Positions 1 through 8,164 of a DNA stretch of 49,748 nucleotides are shown here, one piece after another. The notes under the pieces were generated by a model. That model was not told where the DNA came from. It was given only the letters and a program-made list of their open reading frames with translations, and did no database searches. Position 1 is the first letter of the stretch. The number at the start of each line of letters is the position of its first letter. The stretch is from assembly GCA_029976025.1 (NCBI GenBank), contig JARKNX010000079.1, positions 1 to 49,748 on the forward strand. The letters run 5' to 3'. Origin of the DNA: Aggregatilineales bacterium. Lineage in GTDB: Bacteria; Chloroflexota; Anaerolineae; Aggregatilineales; Ch27. The position numbers were made by a program, and so were the translations under genes.

Positions 1-138
1 CGCACGGGTCTTATCGCGGGGGTGATCCCTTCCACAAGTGTTTGGGTCTCCCATAACCTTTCTGGCACGGTGGACTGCACCCGCTGCCATTATGATGGAA
101 ACTCCTGGGGCCTGGAGGCCGAGGTGGCGCGACCATGA
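1..138 (+). CDS. C-terminal end of a c-type heme (CXXCH) protein, partial
   Basis: An open frame enters from the left edge and ends at TGA 136-138, overlapping the next ATG as ATGA. The visible 45 residues contain CTRCH, a covalent heme c attachment motif (CXXCH). The next protein also carries one CXXCH, so this is probably the tail of a mono- or multiheme cytochrome co-transcribed with it. CXXCH function is established family knowledge; the identity and length of the whole protein cannot be judged from this end. Heme attachment would need export and a cytochrome c maturation system, neither of which is in the window. Confidence 0.7.
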   Translation, partial: RTGLIAGVIPSTSVWVSHNLSGTVDCTRCHYDGNSWGLEAEVARP

Positions 139-1970
139 AACACTGGAAGCAATGTGCTGTGATTTTGATCCTGGGCCTTCTCGTCACGTCCGGCCCAGTT
201 TATGCTCAGGATTTTAGTGGGGAAGAACTGACGGTTATCCTTGCTTCGCCGGGTGAAGGAGAAACGTTCTACACTGCCAAATCCGGCTTTCGGATAAGCG
301 TACCGATTATCGGCCAGGTGATCAGCTATAACCGTCCGCTGCATCCAGAGACGGTAGAAGTTACAGTTGAGCTAGTAGAAGCGGATGGAACGCGATCATT
401 GGTGGCCGCTCCTCTTGACGACTCCGGCCGATTCTGGATCTGGGCTTCGCTATTGTCAACTGGCCTTCCCTATCCCTCTATGGACACCCATGATGAAGAA
501 GTCTGCGGGGAATGCCACCGCCCCTGGGCCGATATAGCGATGCCGATCGATGTCACCGAAGTTGTGGTCAGCGCCCGGGCGGCGGATGGGCGGACTGGTC
601 AGGCTACGCGCCGCCTGCAGTTTGACCGCGGCGAGTACCGTGAAATGCCCGTTGTCGTCGAGGGCCTGCCCGAGGACAGCCAGAATGTCCTGGTTCGGGC
701 TAACACAATCCTCTACGAATGGCGGCCGCGCATGTTCTACGCGGCTGTGGCTGACGGGCAGGCTACGCTATCGGTTGAGGGTCTGTTCCATACCGATCTG
801 AACTATACAGTGAGCATGGTGCCGCAAGTTATCAATGGGACGGAGTACTCGACGGAACCTGTGACAACTGTCGTCCCGGCGGGCGGCAGGGCCGACCAGC
901 CGATTATGCTGATGGCGCACCCCACCCGGGGCGAGATCACCGGCCGGCTTGTCGAAGCTGGCACGAATCACGGACTGCAAGCAGACGTGCTGCTGGTTAA
1001 CCTGACTGGCGGTGAAAGCCAGGCAATAGAGGTCGGGGAAGATGGCACGTTTGATATCAGCGATCTCGACATAGCCAGGTATGCCCTTCAGGCTCAGGCA
1101 GACGGCTTCTTCCATCTACCTTACACTGTCAATCTTGCTGAAGATCGCTCTGCGGACATCCGGGTCCATCTCATCCCGGGCCCGTCAGGGAGAGTGGAAG
1201 GGACGGTCATGGCCGGAGGGCGGCCGCTGCCCTTTGCCGAAGCTCAGATAGCGGGCTATCCGCCATCTCAGGCGGACCCATTAACCGGGCACTTTGTCAT
1301 CAATGCAGTCGATCTCGAGGAGCCGGTCACGCTGGACGTTCTGGCCGCGGGCTACTACAGCGTGCGCATCCCTGATGTGGGGACTGACGTGGGCCTTGTG
1401 GAATTAACTCCTTTGGGCGATACTCAGATCACCCAGATCGGCCAGGCTCAACTGTTCCAACCGGCTGCGAGCGTCGTGCGGCATGAGGGGAACACAGTCA
1501 TCCTGGACCGCGGCGTTGCCTGGGTCACTGGCGCCTCTGGCGCTGACGTCAGGCTTCAGGTGGGCCAGTATCTGCTGCAAAGCAGCGACGCCGACTATGG
1601 TGTCGAGAGCTTGCCGGGCGCGCTGCCGCGGCTATACGTGAGTCGTGGTGAGGTCCAGGTGCAGCTTCTGAGCGGGGGCGCTCCCCGGCAGGTTGCTGCT
1701 GGCCAGACTCTGGCTCTGGATAATGACACACAGCGGCCGGTCGATATGCTCCCCGGCGAGGGAGCCATCCTGCGGGGTAATGCGGGATCTGTTTCGATTT
1801 TCCGGCTGGCACCGACGGCTGATGAACAGCGAGATGCGGCTGCGAAACAGACCGTCACTGTGATCGCCCAGGGATTCATGCTGCTGGCATATCTGATCAC
1901 GCTGGTGATACTCCCGCTGGCTGTGATCGTTATAGGCGGCACCTACCTGGCTCGTCGCCTGCGCTCATAA
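135..1970 (+). CDS. Secreted, membrane-anchored single-heme protein with carboxypeptidase-regulatory-like and FecR-like regions
   Basis: 611 aa. Residues 1-25 form a signal peptide (positive start, hydrophobic core, AQ cleavage region). One heme c motif, CGECH, lies at C124-C127-H128. Two beta-sandwich-like stretches follow at about 265-330 and 350-415 (patterns such as GEITGRLVEA and GRVEGTVMAGGRPL), typical of carboxypeptidase-regulatory-like repeats. Residues about 445-540 read like a FecR domain, with alternating short strands and a closing VAAGQTL. A single membrane helix at about 578-605 ends in a basic RRLRS, so the bulk should face outside. The start overlaps the upstream cytochrome stop (ATGA), implying translational coupling. 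No exact family is recognised. The heme and topology are visible; the domain names are inferred. A role in extracytoplasmic electron transfer or redox sensing feeding the downstream kinases is speculation. Confidence 0.72.
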   Translation: MKHWKQCAVILILGLLVTSGPVYAQDFSGEELTVILASPGEGETFYTAKSGFRISVPIIGQVISYNRPLHPETVEVTVELVEADGTRSLVAAPLDDSGRFWIWASLLSTGLPYPSMDTHDEEVCGECHRPWADIAMPIDVTEVVVSARAADGRTGQATRRLQFDRGEYREMPVVVEGLPEDSQNVLVRANTILYEWRPRMFYAAVADGQATLSVEGLFHTDLNYTVSMVPQVINGTEYSTEPVTTVVPAGGRADQPIMLMAHPTRGEITGRLVEAGTNHGLQADVLLVNLTGGESQAIEVGEDGTFDISDLDIARYALQAQADGFFHLPYTVNLAEDRSADIRVHLIPGPSGRVEGTVMAGGRPLPFAEAQIAGYPPSQADPLTGHFVINAVDLEEPVTLDVLAAGYYSVRIPDVGTDVGLVELTPLGDTQITQIGQAQLFQPAASVVRHEGNTVILDRGVAWVTGASGADVRLQVGQYLLQSSDADYGVESLPGALPRLYVSRGEVQVQLLSGGAPRQVAAGQTLALDNDTQRPVDMLPGEGAILRGNAGSVSIFRLAPTADEQRDAAAKQTVTVIAQGFMLLAYLITLVILPLAVIVIGGTYLARRLRS

Positions 1971-1973
1971 AGA

Positions 1974-1997
1974 CGCCTGGCTCATATATGTCAGGCG
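1974..1997 (+). other. Intercistronic hairpin
   Basis: Perfect 6-bp arms CGCCTG / CAGGCG around a 12-nt AT-rich loop lie in the 62-base gap between the heme protein and the histidine kinase. No T-run follows, so it is more likely an mRNA-stability or partial-termination element than a full terminator. Confidence 0.35.
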
Positions 1998-2032
1998 AAG
2001 TCCGGATGGAACTTTTGGCATAAGGGACATTC

Positions 2033-3769
2033 ATGGCTCGGATCAAGGCAACAGCGCGGACAGTCTCGCTGCCACATCGGCAGCTCCTGATGCAGCGTTG
2101 GCTGCATATCCTTCACGAGAAGTTCCCCGCATGGGGTAGCGCGCGCCTTGAAAGTATCGCTCTCGGTGCCCTGGCCAACTTCTACGCCTTCTTCGATCAG
2201 CAGGGTGAAGTCGAACCCTGGGACTTGCTTCCGTTTCTGTCGGCCTCCGAAGAGACGCCCGGCGGTATCGCCGTCCGACATATAGTGCGCATCTTCGGGG
2301 CGCTGCGACTGGCGCTGAAGGACCTGATAAAGGACAGCGATCACGAGGCGCTGAACAGGGTCTACGAAGCCCTGGATGCCTGGCAGGAGCTGGTCTTGCT
2401 GAAGTACGAAACGACCCTGCTTCAGCAGTCCCGGGTGCACAGGGCCGAGATCGTGCAGCGCATGGCCGACATCAACACGATGAACTACTGCGCGGCAGCG
2501 CTCAATTCTTCGCTGGACCTGGCTGCCTCGCTGCATGCCACCGCGTGTCTGTGCCGCGATCTGACCAATGCGGATATCACCGCCGTTTACTTTTCGGAGC
2601 ATGACGAGTACTTCCTGAGGAGCAGCGCGCGCAGCGAGCGCGCGCTGTGTCTTCCCCCTCTGCGAGAGTCGGCCGGGTCGGGCGTGCGTATCGGCGAAAC
2701 CGTGATTCGCTACGACTCTCGCCGGACTGCTGTGATCGACAGCAACCGTCAGGATATGCCAATTGATGTGCCGCGGATCGGGACGGGAATCTCCCAGCTT
2801 CAGGCTGTCATTTGTATACCGCTGCATGCCGGACAGGTGTCGATCGGCAGGATCGTTGTAGGCTTTTTAGAACCGCAGGAATTTCCGACACAGAAAATCA
2901 GGATGTTGGAAATTTTCGCCAACCATGCCGGGCAGGCGATCTACAACGCGATGCTCTTTGAACAAATGGCCGAAATGGCAGTAGTTCAGGAACGGCAGCG
3001 CATTGCCTGTGAGATGCACGATACCATGCTCCAGACGCTGGTCTCGTTGAACATCAACCTCCGGGTAGCTATCTGGCGCGCCCGGCAAGGAGACTGGGAA
3101 GAAGCACTTCGAGTCTTCGAACAGGCCCGACAACTGGGCAAAGTTGCCGTTCAGGAAGGCCGGGACGCCCTGAGCAACCTGCGCGAAGAATGCTTCTGCC
3201 CCGGCGAGACGGAAAATCTGTCGGCGCTGATTCAACCGATCGTGGCCGTGTTCTCTGAGCAATCAGGGCTTATACCAGATACCCATATAGATGAGTCACT
3301 CAATCTGCCGCCACTCGTGGCACACCAGTTGAGCCGTATAGTGGGCGAAGCGCTGAATAACATCTACCGGCACGCCAGCGCCACAGCGGTAGCAATCCGG
3401 GTCGAGCAGGCCGATGATAAGCTGCGATTGCGGATAGCTGACGATGGCGTCGGCTTTGATCTCTCTCAGACCGGTATGCACGGATCGTTTGGGCTTTCCG
3501 GTATGCGGGAGCGCGCGCGGCTGATTAACGCCCAGCTGACTATCGACAGCAGCCCGGGTATAGGGACGGTCATTGAGGTCCGGTGGCACAATCAGGGTGC
3601 GATGCAGCGTTTTCCGGGCAACGAAAACGCTATTTTCGCTCAATTCAGAAAGGCCGAGAGCAGTAGAGTCAGTACGGTGAGGGATGAGCAGGATGTCTGT
3701 GAAACCCCCTTCGAATTCCCATACGACCGAGCTGGCTGGCCTGCTGGGGCAGGTGCTGGAAGCACATGA
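2033..3769 (+). CDS. GAF-domain sensor histidine kinase, NarL-type (HisKA_3)
   Basis: 578 aa, cytoplasmic (no membrane segment). A helical N-terminal region of about 130 residues precedes a GAF-like domain (about 150-305). The HisKA_3 dimerisation helix then has ERQRIACEMHDTMLQTL with phospho-acceptor H329. The ATPase domain shows an N box (GEALNNIYRHA, N442/N443), a G1 box (DDGVGF) and a glycine-rich GSFGLSGMRERA. It should autophosphorylate and signal to the NarL-type regulator two genes downstream. An AGGGA ribosome site lies 5-6 bases before the ATG. Its last 77 bases overlap the next gene in another frame, giving a C-terminal tail beyond the kinase fold that is probably not conserved. 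The stimulus is unknown; GAF suggests a small ligand or redox signal. Confidence 0.88.
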   Translation: MARIKATARTVSLPHRQLLMQRWLHILHEKFPAWGSARLESIALGALANFYAFFDQQGEVEPWDLLPFLSASEETPGGIAVRHIVRIFGALRLALKDLIKDSDHEALNRVYEALDAWQELVLLKYETTLLQQSRVHRAEIVQRMADINTMNYCAAALNSSLDLAASLHATACLCRDLTNADITAVYFSEHDEYFLRSSARSERALCLPPLRESAGSGVRIGETVIRYDSRRTAVIDSNRQDMPIDVPRIGTGISQLQAVICIPLHAGQVSIGRIVVGFLEPQEFPTQKIRMLEIFANHAGQAIYNAMLFEQMAEMAVVQERQRIACEMHDTMLQTLVSLNINLRVAIWRARQGDWEEALRVFEQARQLGKVAVQEGRDALSNLREECFCPGETENLSALIQPIVAVFSEQSGLIPDTHIDESLNLPPLVAHQLSRIVGEALNNIYRHASATAVAIRVEQADDKLRLRIADDGVGFDLSQTGMHGSFGLSGMRERARLINAQLTIDSSPGIGTVIEVRWHNQGAMQRFPGNENAIFAQFRKAESSRVSTVRDEQDVCETPFEFPYDRAGWPAGAGAGST

Positions 3770-4391
3770 TGCGGAGCGCTGCGCGCTCGCTCACCGGCTC
3801 CAGGAGAATACAGGTCAGGCACTGGCGGCTTTGATGTTCCAGTTGCGGGTGTTAGAGCGCCATTGCACCGATGCCGAGCAAGCCAGGCGGATCGCTGAAT
3901 CGCGCAATGTCGTGATAGAGGCGCTGCATGATCTGGAGTCGCTGCTGCTGACGCTGTATCCTCCGGCGCTGGAGGAGCAGGGTCTCGGACCGGCGCTGGA
4001 AGTCTATGTCCAGGAATTTTCCCGGACCGCTCAGATCCATATCGAGACCGATCTGGAGATACTCCCTGAGCGACTCTGTTCCACTGTCGAGATAGGGCTG
4101 TTCCGTGTCGCCCAGGACGCGCTGGAGGCAATATGCCAGCACCCGATGATAAGCTGGGTACAGCTTCTGTTGAGGCTGCGGGTGGGCGCGATCGCGTTGA
4201 TTATCCAGGATGATGGCCCCGGCTTCACCCTGGATGAGCTGTCGGGCTGGAATTTCGTGCGCATGCGCCGCCGCGCCGAATCGCTTGGCGCGGATTGCTC
4301 CTTCTCGACCAGCCCGGAAGGTTCCCGAATCGAAATCGTAGTGCCGTTGGAGTTTAAGGCAAGCGATAGTGATAAAGATCTTGATCGTTGA
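3693..4391 (+). CDS. Degenerate histidine-kinase-like protein without phospho-acceptor His
   Basis: 232 aa, no sensor domain. It aligns without gaps to the upstream kinase: ERCALAHRLQENTGQAL matches ERQRIACEMHDTMLQTL, but the phospho-acceptor His is Gln (Q37) and the next Asp is Glu. In the N box, EALNN is replaced by DALEA. DDGPGF (G1) remains, while the second glycine box is lost (SGWNFVRMRRRA). It therefore should not autophosphorylate. It may dimerise with the upstream kinase or bind the regulator as a modulator (inference). The start at 3693 is preferred over ATG 3684 because GAGGG at 3679-3683 gives 9-base spacing to 3693 but almost none to 3684. It overlaps the kinase by 77 bases and the regulator by 23, so the three are translated as a coupled set. 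Confidence 0.75.
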   Translation: MSVKPPSNSHTTELAGLLGQVLEAHDAERCALAHRLQENTGQALAALMFQLRVLERHCTDAEQARRIAESRNVVIEALHDLESLLLTLYPPALEEQGLGPALEVYVQEFSRTAQIHIETDLEILPERLCSTVEIGLFRVAQDALEAICQHPMISWVQLLLRLRVGAIALIIQDDGPGFTLDELSGWNFVRMRRRAESLGADCSFSTSPEGSRIEIVVPLEFKASDSDKDLDR

Positions 4392-5040
4392 CGATCACGC
4401 AGTGCTGCGCAGCGGACTTCGCCTGCTGATCGACGACGAAGAGGATATGCAGGTGATCGGCGAGGCCAGCGACGGCATGAGCGCCCTCAAACAGCTCGCT
4501 CAGTCCACGCCGGATGTAGTGCTGGTCGATATCACCATGCCCGGCATGAACGGGATCGAGCTGATCCGCCACATCAGAGATCGCGCGGCCCAGTGCCGCA
4601 TTCTGGTGTTGACGATGCATCCCGAGGCCAGCTATCTGCGCCCGGCGCTGGACGCGGGGGCAGCCGGCTACGTAGTCAAGTCGGCCGCCGACGATGAACT
4701 CCTGGATGCGATTCGGGCGGTCTACCGCGGACAGTCTTATCTGAGGCCAGAGGGGGTGAATCTCCTGCTGGATGACAGCCCACGCACCATGCGGCCGGAA
4801 GCTATCCTGTCGGAAAGAGAGATTGAGGTACTACTGCTCGTAGTACATGGCTACACCAACGCTGAAATTGGCGGGCGGCTTTATCTTAGCCCCAAGACAA
4901 TCGACACGTACCGGCGCCGTGTGATGCAAAAGTTGGATATTACCAGCCGGGCGGATCTGGTTGACTACGCTCTCAAGCACGGATTACTCAAACCCAGCCC
5001 AGGATTGAACGATGACCCCAGACCTGATCCAGATTGCTGA
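4369..5040 (+). CDS. NarL/FixJ-type response regulator
   Basis: 223 aa from a GTG start. The receiver domain has D8/D9, phospho-acceptor D54 (VLVDITMPGM), T82 and K104. A LuxR-type helix-turn-helix follows at about 150-212 (LSEREIEVLLLV, TNAEIGGRLYLSPKTIDTY). It is the output partner of the kinase pair upstream. The GTG lies within the end of the preceding gene (23-base overlap) and is preceded by AAGG. All key receiver residues are intact. Targets cannot be read from the sequence; the neighbouring heme and Fe-S genes are the obvious candidates. Confidence 0.92.
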   Translation: MIKILIVDDHAVLRSGLRLLIDDEEDMQVIGEASDGMSALKQLAQSTPDVVLVDITMPGMNGIELIRHIRDRAAQCRILVLTMHPEASYLRPALDAGAAGYVVKSAADDELLDAIRAVYRGQSYLRPEGVNLLLDDSPRTMRPEAILSEREIEVLLLVVHGYTNAEIGGRLYLSPKTIDTYRRRVMQKLDITSRADLVDYALKHGLLKPSPGLNDDPRPDPDC

Positions 5041-6073
5041 TGCCCTGCGCGACCTGGGCGACTTCTCGCCCACGCTGGATAGCACACGCTGTCTTAATGC
5101 AATTCACCAACACGCCGGGAAATGTACAACCTGCCGGGACGCCTGTCCGTTTGAAGCCGTCCACTTGCAGCCAGCGCCTGAATTTGATTCCGGCCGCTGC
5201 CTCGGCTGTGACGCCTGCGTCGCGGCCTGCCCGACCAGCGCGCTGCAAGGCCGCTTCGAGCCGCTGGAAGTCTGGCGGAAGATAGTCGCTGGCGCACAGG
5301 ACGGCGTCGCGACGATGACGTGCCGGGCCACGGGCAGCAAGGGCGCGACGGCGCAGGTCCCCTGTGCCAGCGCTGTGCCCGCCGAGTTCTATATCGGGCT
5401 GAGCGCAGCCGGGATCCGCAAACTCACCTTTTATACGGCCAACTGCGAAGCCTGTTCGCTCTACCCCACCCTGAACCAGGCGCAAGACGCCCTCAATGTC
5501 ATGCGCACCTTCCTCGCCCACCTGGGCCTGCAACTGGAGCTGAACCAGGAGTTCGGCAAGCCGCCAGAAGCAGAAGATAAACCCGCCGGCCTCTCCCGTC
5601 GGCAATTCCTGCGCGGCCTGGCCGGCAGGGCCGCAGCACCCGCCCTAACGCGGACAGATCACCTGGATGACTTTGTGGCGGGCGGATACGGCTGGCGCCA
5701 CGCATTGCTGATGGATGCGCTGGTCCGCCAGCAGGATATTCCGGATATCAATCTGCCTTCGCAGGCCGGTTACTGGGGCGGGCTGGAAGTAAGCTCCAAG
5801 TGCGTCGGATGCGCCATGTGCGTGCAATTCTGCCCTACGGATGCTCTGTTCATAGAACCGGGGGATGATGGGCAGGTCGCTTTGTGGCTCGATACCGCAC
5901 GCTGTACTGCCTGCGATCTGTGCCAGCGGGTATGCTTCAAGAAAGCGATCACCCCTTCAGAGGAGATCAATCTGCAGACGATAGCATCCGGTCAGCCGGT
6001 TCTCCTCTGGCAGGGCGTGCCCCCTGTCAACCCGCTGAGCAAGCAGTTGAACAAAACGCGAGCCATCCGGTGA
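5012..6073 (+). CDS. Multi-cluster 4Fe-4S ferredoxin-type protein with internal twin-arginine-like motif
   Basis: 353 aa. The N-terminal half has two cluster motifs: C27, C38, C41, C45-P and C63, C66, C69, C73-P. A middle part (about 100-175) has isolated cysteines (C104, C118, C145, C148). The C-terminal half has two more clusters: C264, C267, C270, C274-P and C298, C301, C304, C308. Between the halves is SRRQFLRG (195-202), identical in style to a Tat-export motif although it is internal, which suggests fusion of two ferredoxin modules. The likely role is electron transfer to or from a membrane or molybdenum enzyme, as in NapF/NrfC-like proteins (inference). AGGA lies 7 bases before ATG 5012, and the gene overlaps the regulator by 29 bases. 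Its stop lies 2 bases from the stop of the converging NTPase gene. Confidence 0.82.
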   Translation: MTPDLIQIADALRDLGDFSPTLDSTRCLNAIHQHAGKCTTCRDACPFEAVHLQPAPEFDSGRCLGCDACVAACPTSALQGRFEPLEVWRKIVAGAQDGVATMTCRATGSKGATAQVPCASAVPAEFYIGLSAAGIRKLTFYTANCEACSLYPTLNQAQDALNVMRTFLAHLGLQLELNQEFGKPPEAEDKPAGLSRRQFLRGLAGRAAAPALTRTDHLDDFVAGGYGWRHALLMDALVRQQDIPDINLPSQAGYWGGLEVSSKCVGCAMCVQFCPTDALFIEPGDDGQVALWLDTARCTACDLCQRVCFKKAITPSEEINLQTIASGQPVLLWQGVPPVNPLSKQLNKTRAIR

Positions 6074-6075
6074 CA

Positions 6076-6642
6076 TCAGTCCGGCATATCACGTTGTGCC
6101 GTATTATCAAGCCCTATCGTCCGGACGGACAGCTTCGGCAGCAGGCTGATCAGCAGTTCCGTCAGGCTGGGCCGGACGACGACTAACGCCTGCCGGTAAA
6201 GCCCGGCCTGCAGCACATCAAGCGCGCAGACCCACCCGCCGCCTTCAAGCAGCTCCAGCGGCCCGATCTCGTCAATGACGAGCAGATCGCACCCGCGGCT
6301 AGCCTGGAGCAGGGCGCTGCCCCGCGCCAGCGCATCAGGTCGGAAGCGCCAGCGCCGTCCGGTATCCTGATCGTCCAGGGCGCGATCGGCCATAGGCCAG
6401 CGCTGTCCCGTCGCCGGATCGACCAGATCGATGCCGGTGCGGACGCCGTCCGCGGCGTAGCGCCCCGGCGTCACCAGCCCCCGCACGTCCTTTCCCGCCT
6501 GTTGCGCCGCGCTGATAACGTACAGGCAGATCGTAGTCTTCCCGCTACCGGAGGCGCCCGACAGGAGCGTGACCGATCGGGGTTGCTGAAGCCAGTCCTC
6601 AGTATCGAGCAGGGCTGCGTAGGGCAGAGTGGGATTGGTCAC
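6076..6642 (-). CDS. THEP1-family nucleoside triphosphatase
   Basis: 188 aa P-loop NTPase. Walker A is GASGSGKTT and Walker B is LLVIDEIGPLEL, with the DEIGPLE signature of the THEP1 (DUF265) family. These enzymes hydrolyse NTPs in vitro, but their cellular role is poorly known. The start is set at GTG 6642 because AGGA stands 6 bases upstream. The longer frame from ATG 6696 overlaps moeA and adds a Cys-rich leader unlike NTPases. It lies 28 bases after moeA on the same strand, so the two form an operon, and a role in molybdenum-cofactor or nucleotide handling next to MoeA is a reasonable guess (compare MobB, another small P-loop protein of that pathway). Confidence 0.78.
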   Translation of the reverse strand: MTNPTLPYAALLDTEDWLQQPRSVTLLSGASGSGKTTICLYVISAAQQAGKDVRGLVTPGRYAADGVRTGIDLVDPATGQRWPMADRALDDQDTGRRWRFRPDALARGSALLQASRGCDLLVIDEIGPLELLEGGGWVCALDVLQAGLYRQALVVVRPSLTELLISLLPKLSVRTIGLDNTAQRDMPD

Positions 6643-6670
6643 TTCGCATCCTGTATAGCTGAAGGCGCAA

Positions 6671-7885
6671 TCAGGCCAGAATCTGAGCGAGCACACGGGC
6701 GCCCGCGGGCAGGTGTGCCACGCCTTCCGGAATCAGCACAATGCCTTCCGCTTCAGCCATCATCTGCAGGCGGCTGGAGACCGGCTTAAGAGAGTGAAAC
6801 CGGATCAGATCGGGCAGGCGTTCAAAGCGGCCGTGGATACATTGTGTCCAGTCGATCTGCCCCCGCAGGTCTTCGGCGAGTTCCACAATCAGCGTCGGCA
6901 GGTCCGGCTCGCGCTGGCCGCCCAGCGTCAGCAGGCCGGGCAGCGCCAGTTCCAGAAAGGCGGCGTGGTTGGAAGGCGGCCCGCCCGGCAGGCAAAAAAC
7001 GGGCTTGCCGTCCAGCAACCCCATGCCGGCGGCCTTACCTGGCCCCAGCCGCACATGATGATATAACCTGGTCCAGCCAAGCCGATCGAGAATGCCGACC
7101 ACAAGATCGTGCTCACCTTTCCAGGCGCCGCCGCTGGTGATCAGCGCGTCATGCGCGCCGGCTGCCCGCAGCAGCTCCGCCTCAATGCTGGTGGCGTCAT
7201 CTGCGACGACGCTGGTGGTCACCTGCATCCCGTATTGTACGCACCAGCTTGCCAGCGTAACCAGATTGCTGGCGAAGAGCTTGCCCGGCTGGGGCGGCAT
7301 ACCCGGCGCAATAACCTCGTCCCCGGTGGCGATGATGGCTACCCGGGGCTGCTGAACAACCCGGACTTCCGTCCATCCAGCGGCAGCCAGCAGCCCGACC
7401 TGGGGTGGACGGAGGCGGATGCCAGCCGGCAGGAGTTGCTGCCCCATTTCAATATCACAGCCCCGCGGGAGGATGTTATATCCCGGCGCCGCGTCGCGAG
7501 TCACCAGGACGGAATCTTCCTCAGCCAGGACAAATTCTTCGGCGAGCACGGCATCAGCCCCCTGCGGAATTTGCGCGCCGGTCAGGATACGGACAGCGGT
7601 CTCCGGCAGGACTGTGCCTGACCAGGGGTTGCCGGCTGCCGCGTGGCCGATCAGGCGGAGCCGGACAGGTGCCGCGGCGGCTGCCCGGGCAATATCGGCG
7701 GAACGGACCGCGTAACCATCCTTTAGCGAGGCATCTACTGAGGGGGAATCCACCTTCGCGTAGAGTGGCTCCGCCGTAACGCGACCGACCAGTTCCAGCA
7801 ACGTAACCGTTTCCGAAGGCAGGACGGGCGTGTGAGCGAGCGTGAGCTGGCGCGCCTCCTCATAAGAGATGTACTGATCTTCCAT
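6671..7885 (-). CDS. moeA: Molybdopterin molybdenumtransferase MoeA
   Basis: 404 aa. MoeA inserts molybdate into adenylylated molybdopterin to make active cofactor. Visible family features are DGYAVRS near the N-terminus, RILTGAQIPQGADAV, the MoeA/MogA-type core with ATGDEV and ITSGG followed by GEHD, and LPGGPPSN near the end. The length is normal. The start at 7885 is chosen because GGAGAG lies about 5 bases upstream; an ATG 33 bases further up has no good site. It is the first gene of a two-gene unit with the THEP1-like NTPase. It implies use of molybdoenzymes, in keeping with the Fe-S and heme genes to the left, although no molybdoenzyme is in the window. Confidence 0.93.
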   Translation of the reverse strand: MEDQYISYEEARQLTLAHTPVLPSETVTLLELVGRVTAEPLYAKVDSPSVDASLKDGYAVRSADIARAAAAAPVRLRLIGHAAAGNPWSGTVLPETAVRILTGAQIPQGADAVLAEEFVLAEEDSVLVTRDAAPGYNILPRGCDIEMGQQLLPAGIRLRPPQVGLLAAAGWTEVRVVQQPRVAIIATGDEVIAPGMPPQPGKLFASNLVTLASWCVQYGMQVTTSVVADDATSIEAELLRAAGAHDALITSGGAWKGEHDLVVGILDRLGWTRLYHHVRLGPGKAAGMGLLDGKPVFCLPGGPPSNHAAFLELALPGLLTLGGQREPDLPTLIVELAEDLRGQIDWTQCIHGRFERLPDLIRFHSLKPVSSRLQMMAEAEGIVLIPEGVAHLPAGARVLAQILA

Positions 7886-7948
7886 ATCACTCTCCAGGAC
7901 AGCAGCGGCCGGTATCATTACCCGGGCGATTGGCGAGTATCGCCGTAC

Positions 7949-7977
7949 ATTGTAAGCGGGACGGGGGGATGCGTCTA
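7949..7977 (-). promoter_or_regulatory. Putative moeA promoter
   Basis: On the minus strand: TAGACG (-35, 4/6), a 17-base spacer and TACAAT (-10, 5/6), ending about 64 bases before the moeA ATG. The position and spacing are right; no regulator site is recognised. Confidence 0.45.
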
Positions 7978-8053
7978 CCGATTGCAGATGCGCGAGGTAA
8001 CGTTATTGGAGGCCCGGCCTGACCGCCCCTGAGATGCCCTCCCACTCCAAACA

Positions 8054-8087
8054 GGCGACCTGCCCCGAAATTCGGGAGCAGGCCGCC
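8054..8087 (-). terminator. Hairpin at the end of the sugar operon
   Basis: A long imperfect stem (GGCG, CCTGC and CCCGA pairing with TCGGG, GCAGG and CGCC, one mismatch and one bulge, AAT loop) lies 78 bases past the isomerase stop. On the minus strand it is followed by TGTTTGG, a weak T-run. It is a plausible terminator separating the sugar operon from moeA. Confidence 0.5.
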
Positions 8088-8164
8088 GGTGAAAGGGATG
8101 CAGTTTGAGCGGGCGCGATCAGCAGCCCTCACGGCCGCCCGGATATCCGGCCTCGCCCGCGCCG

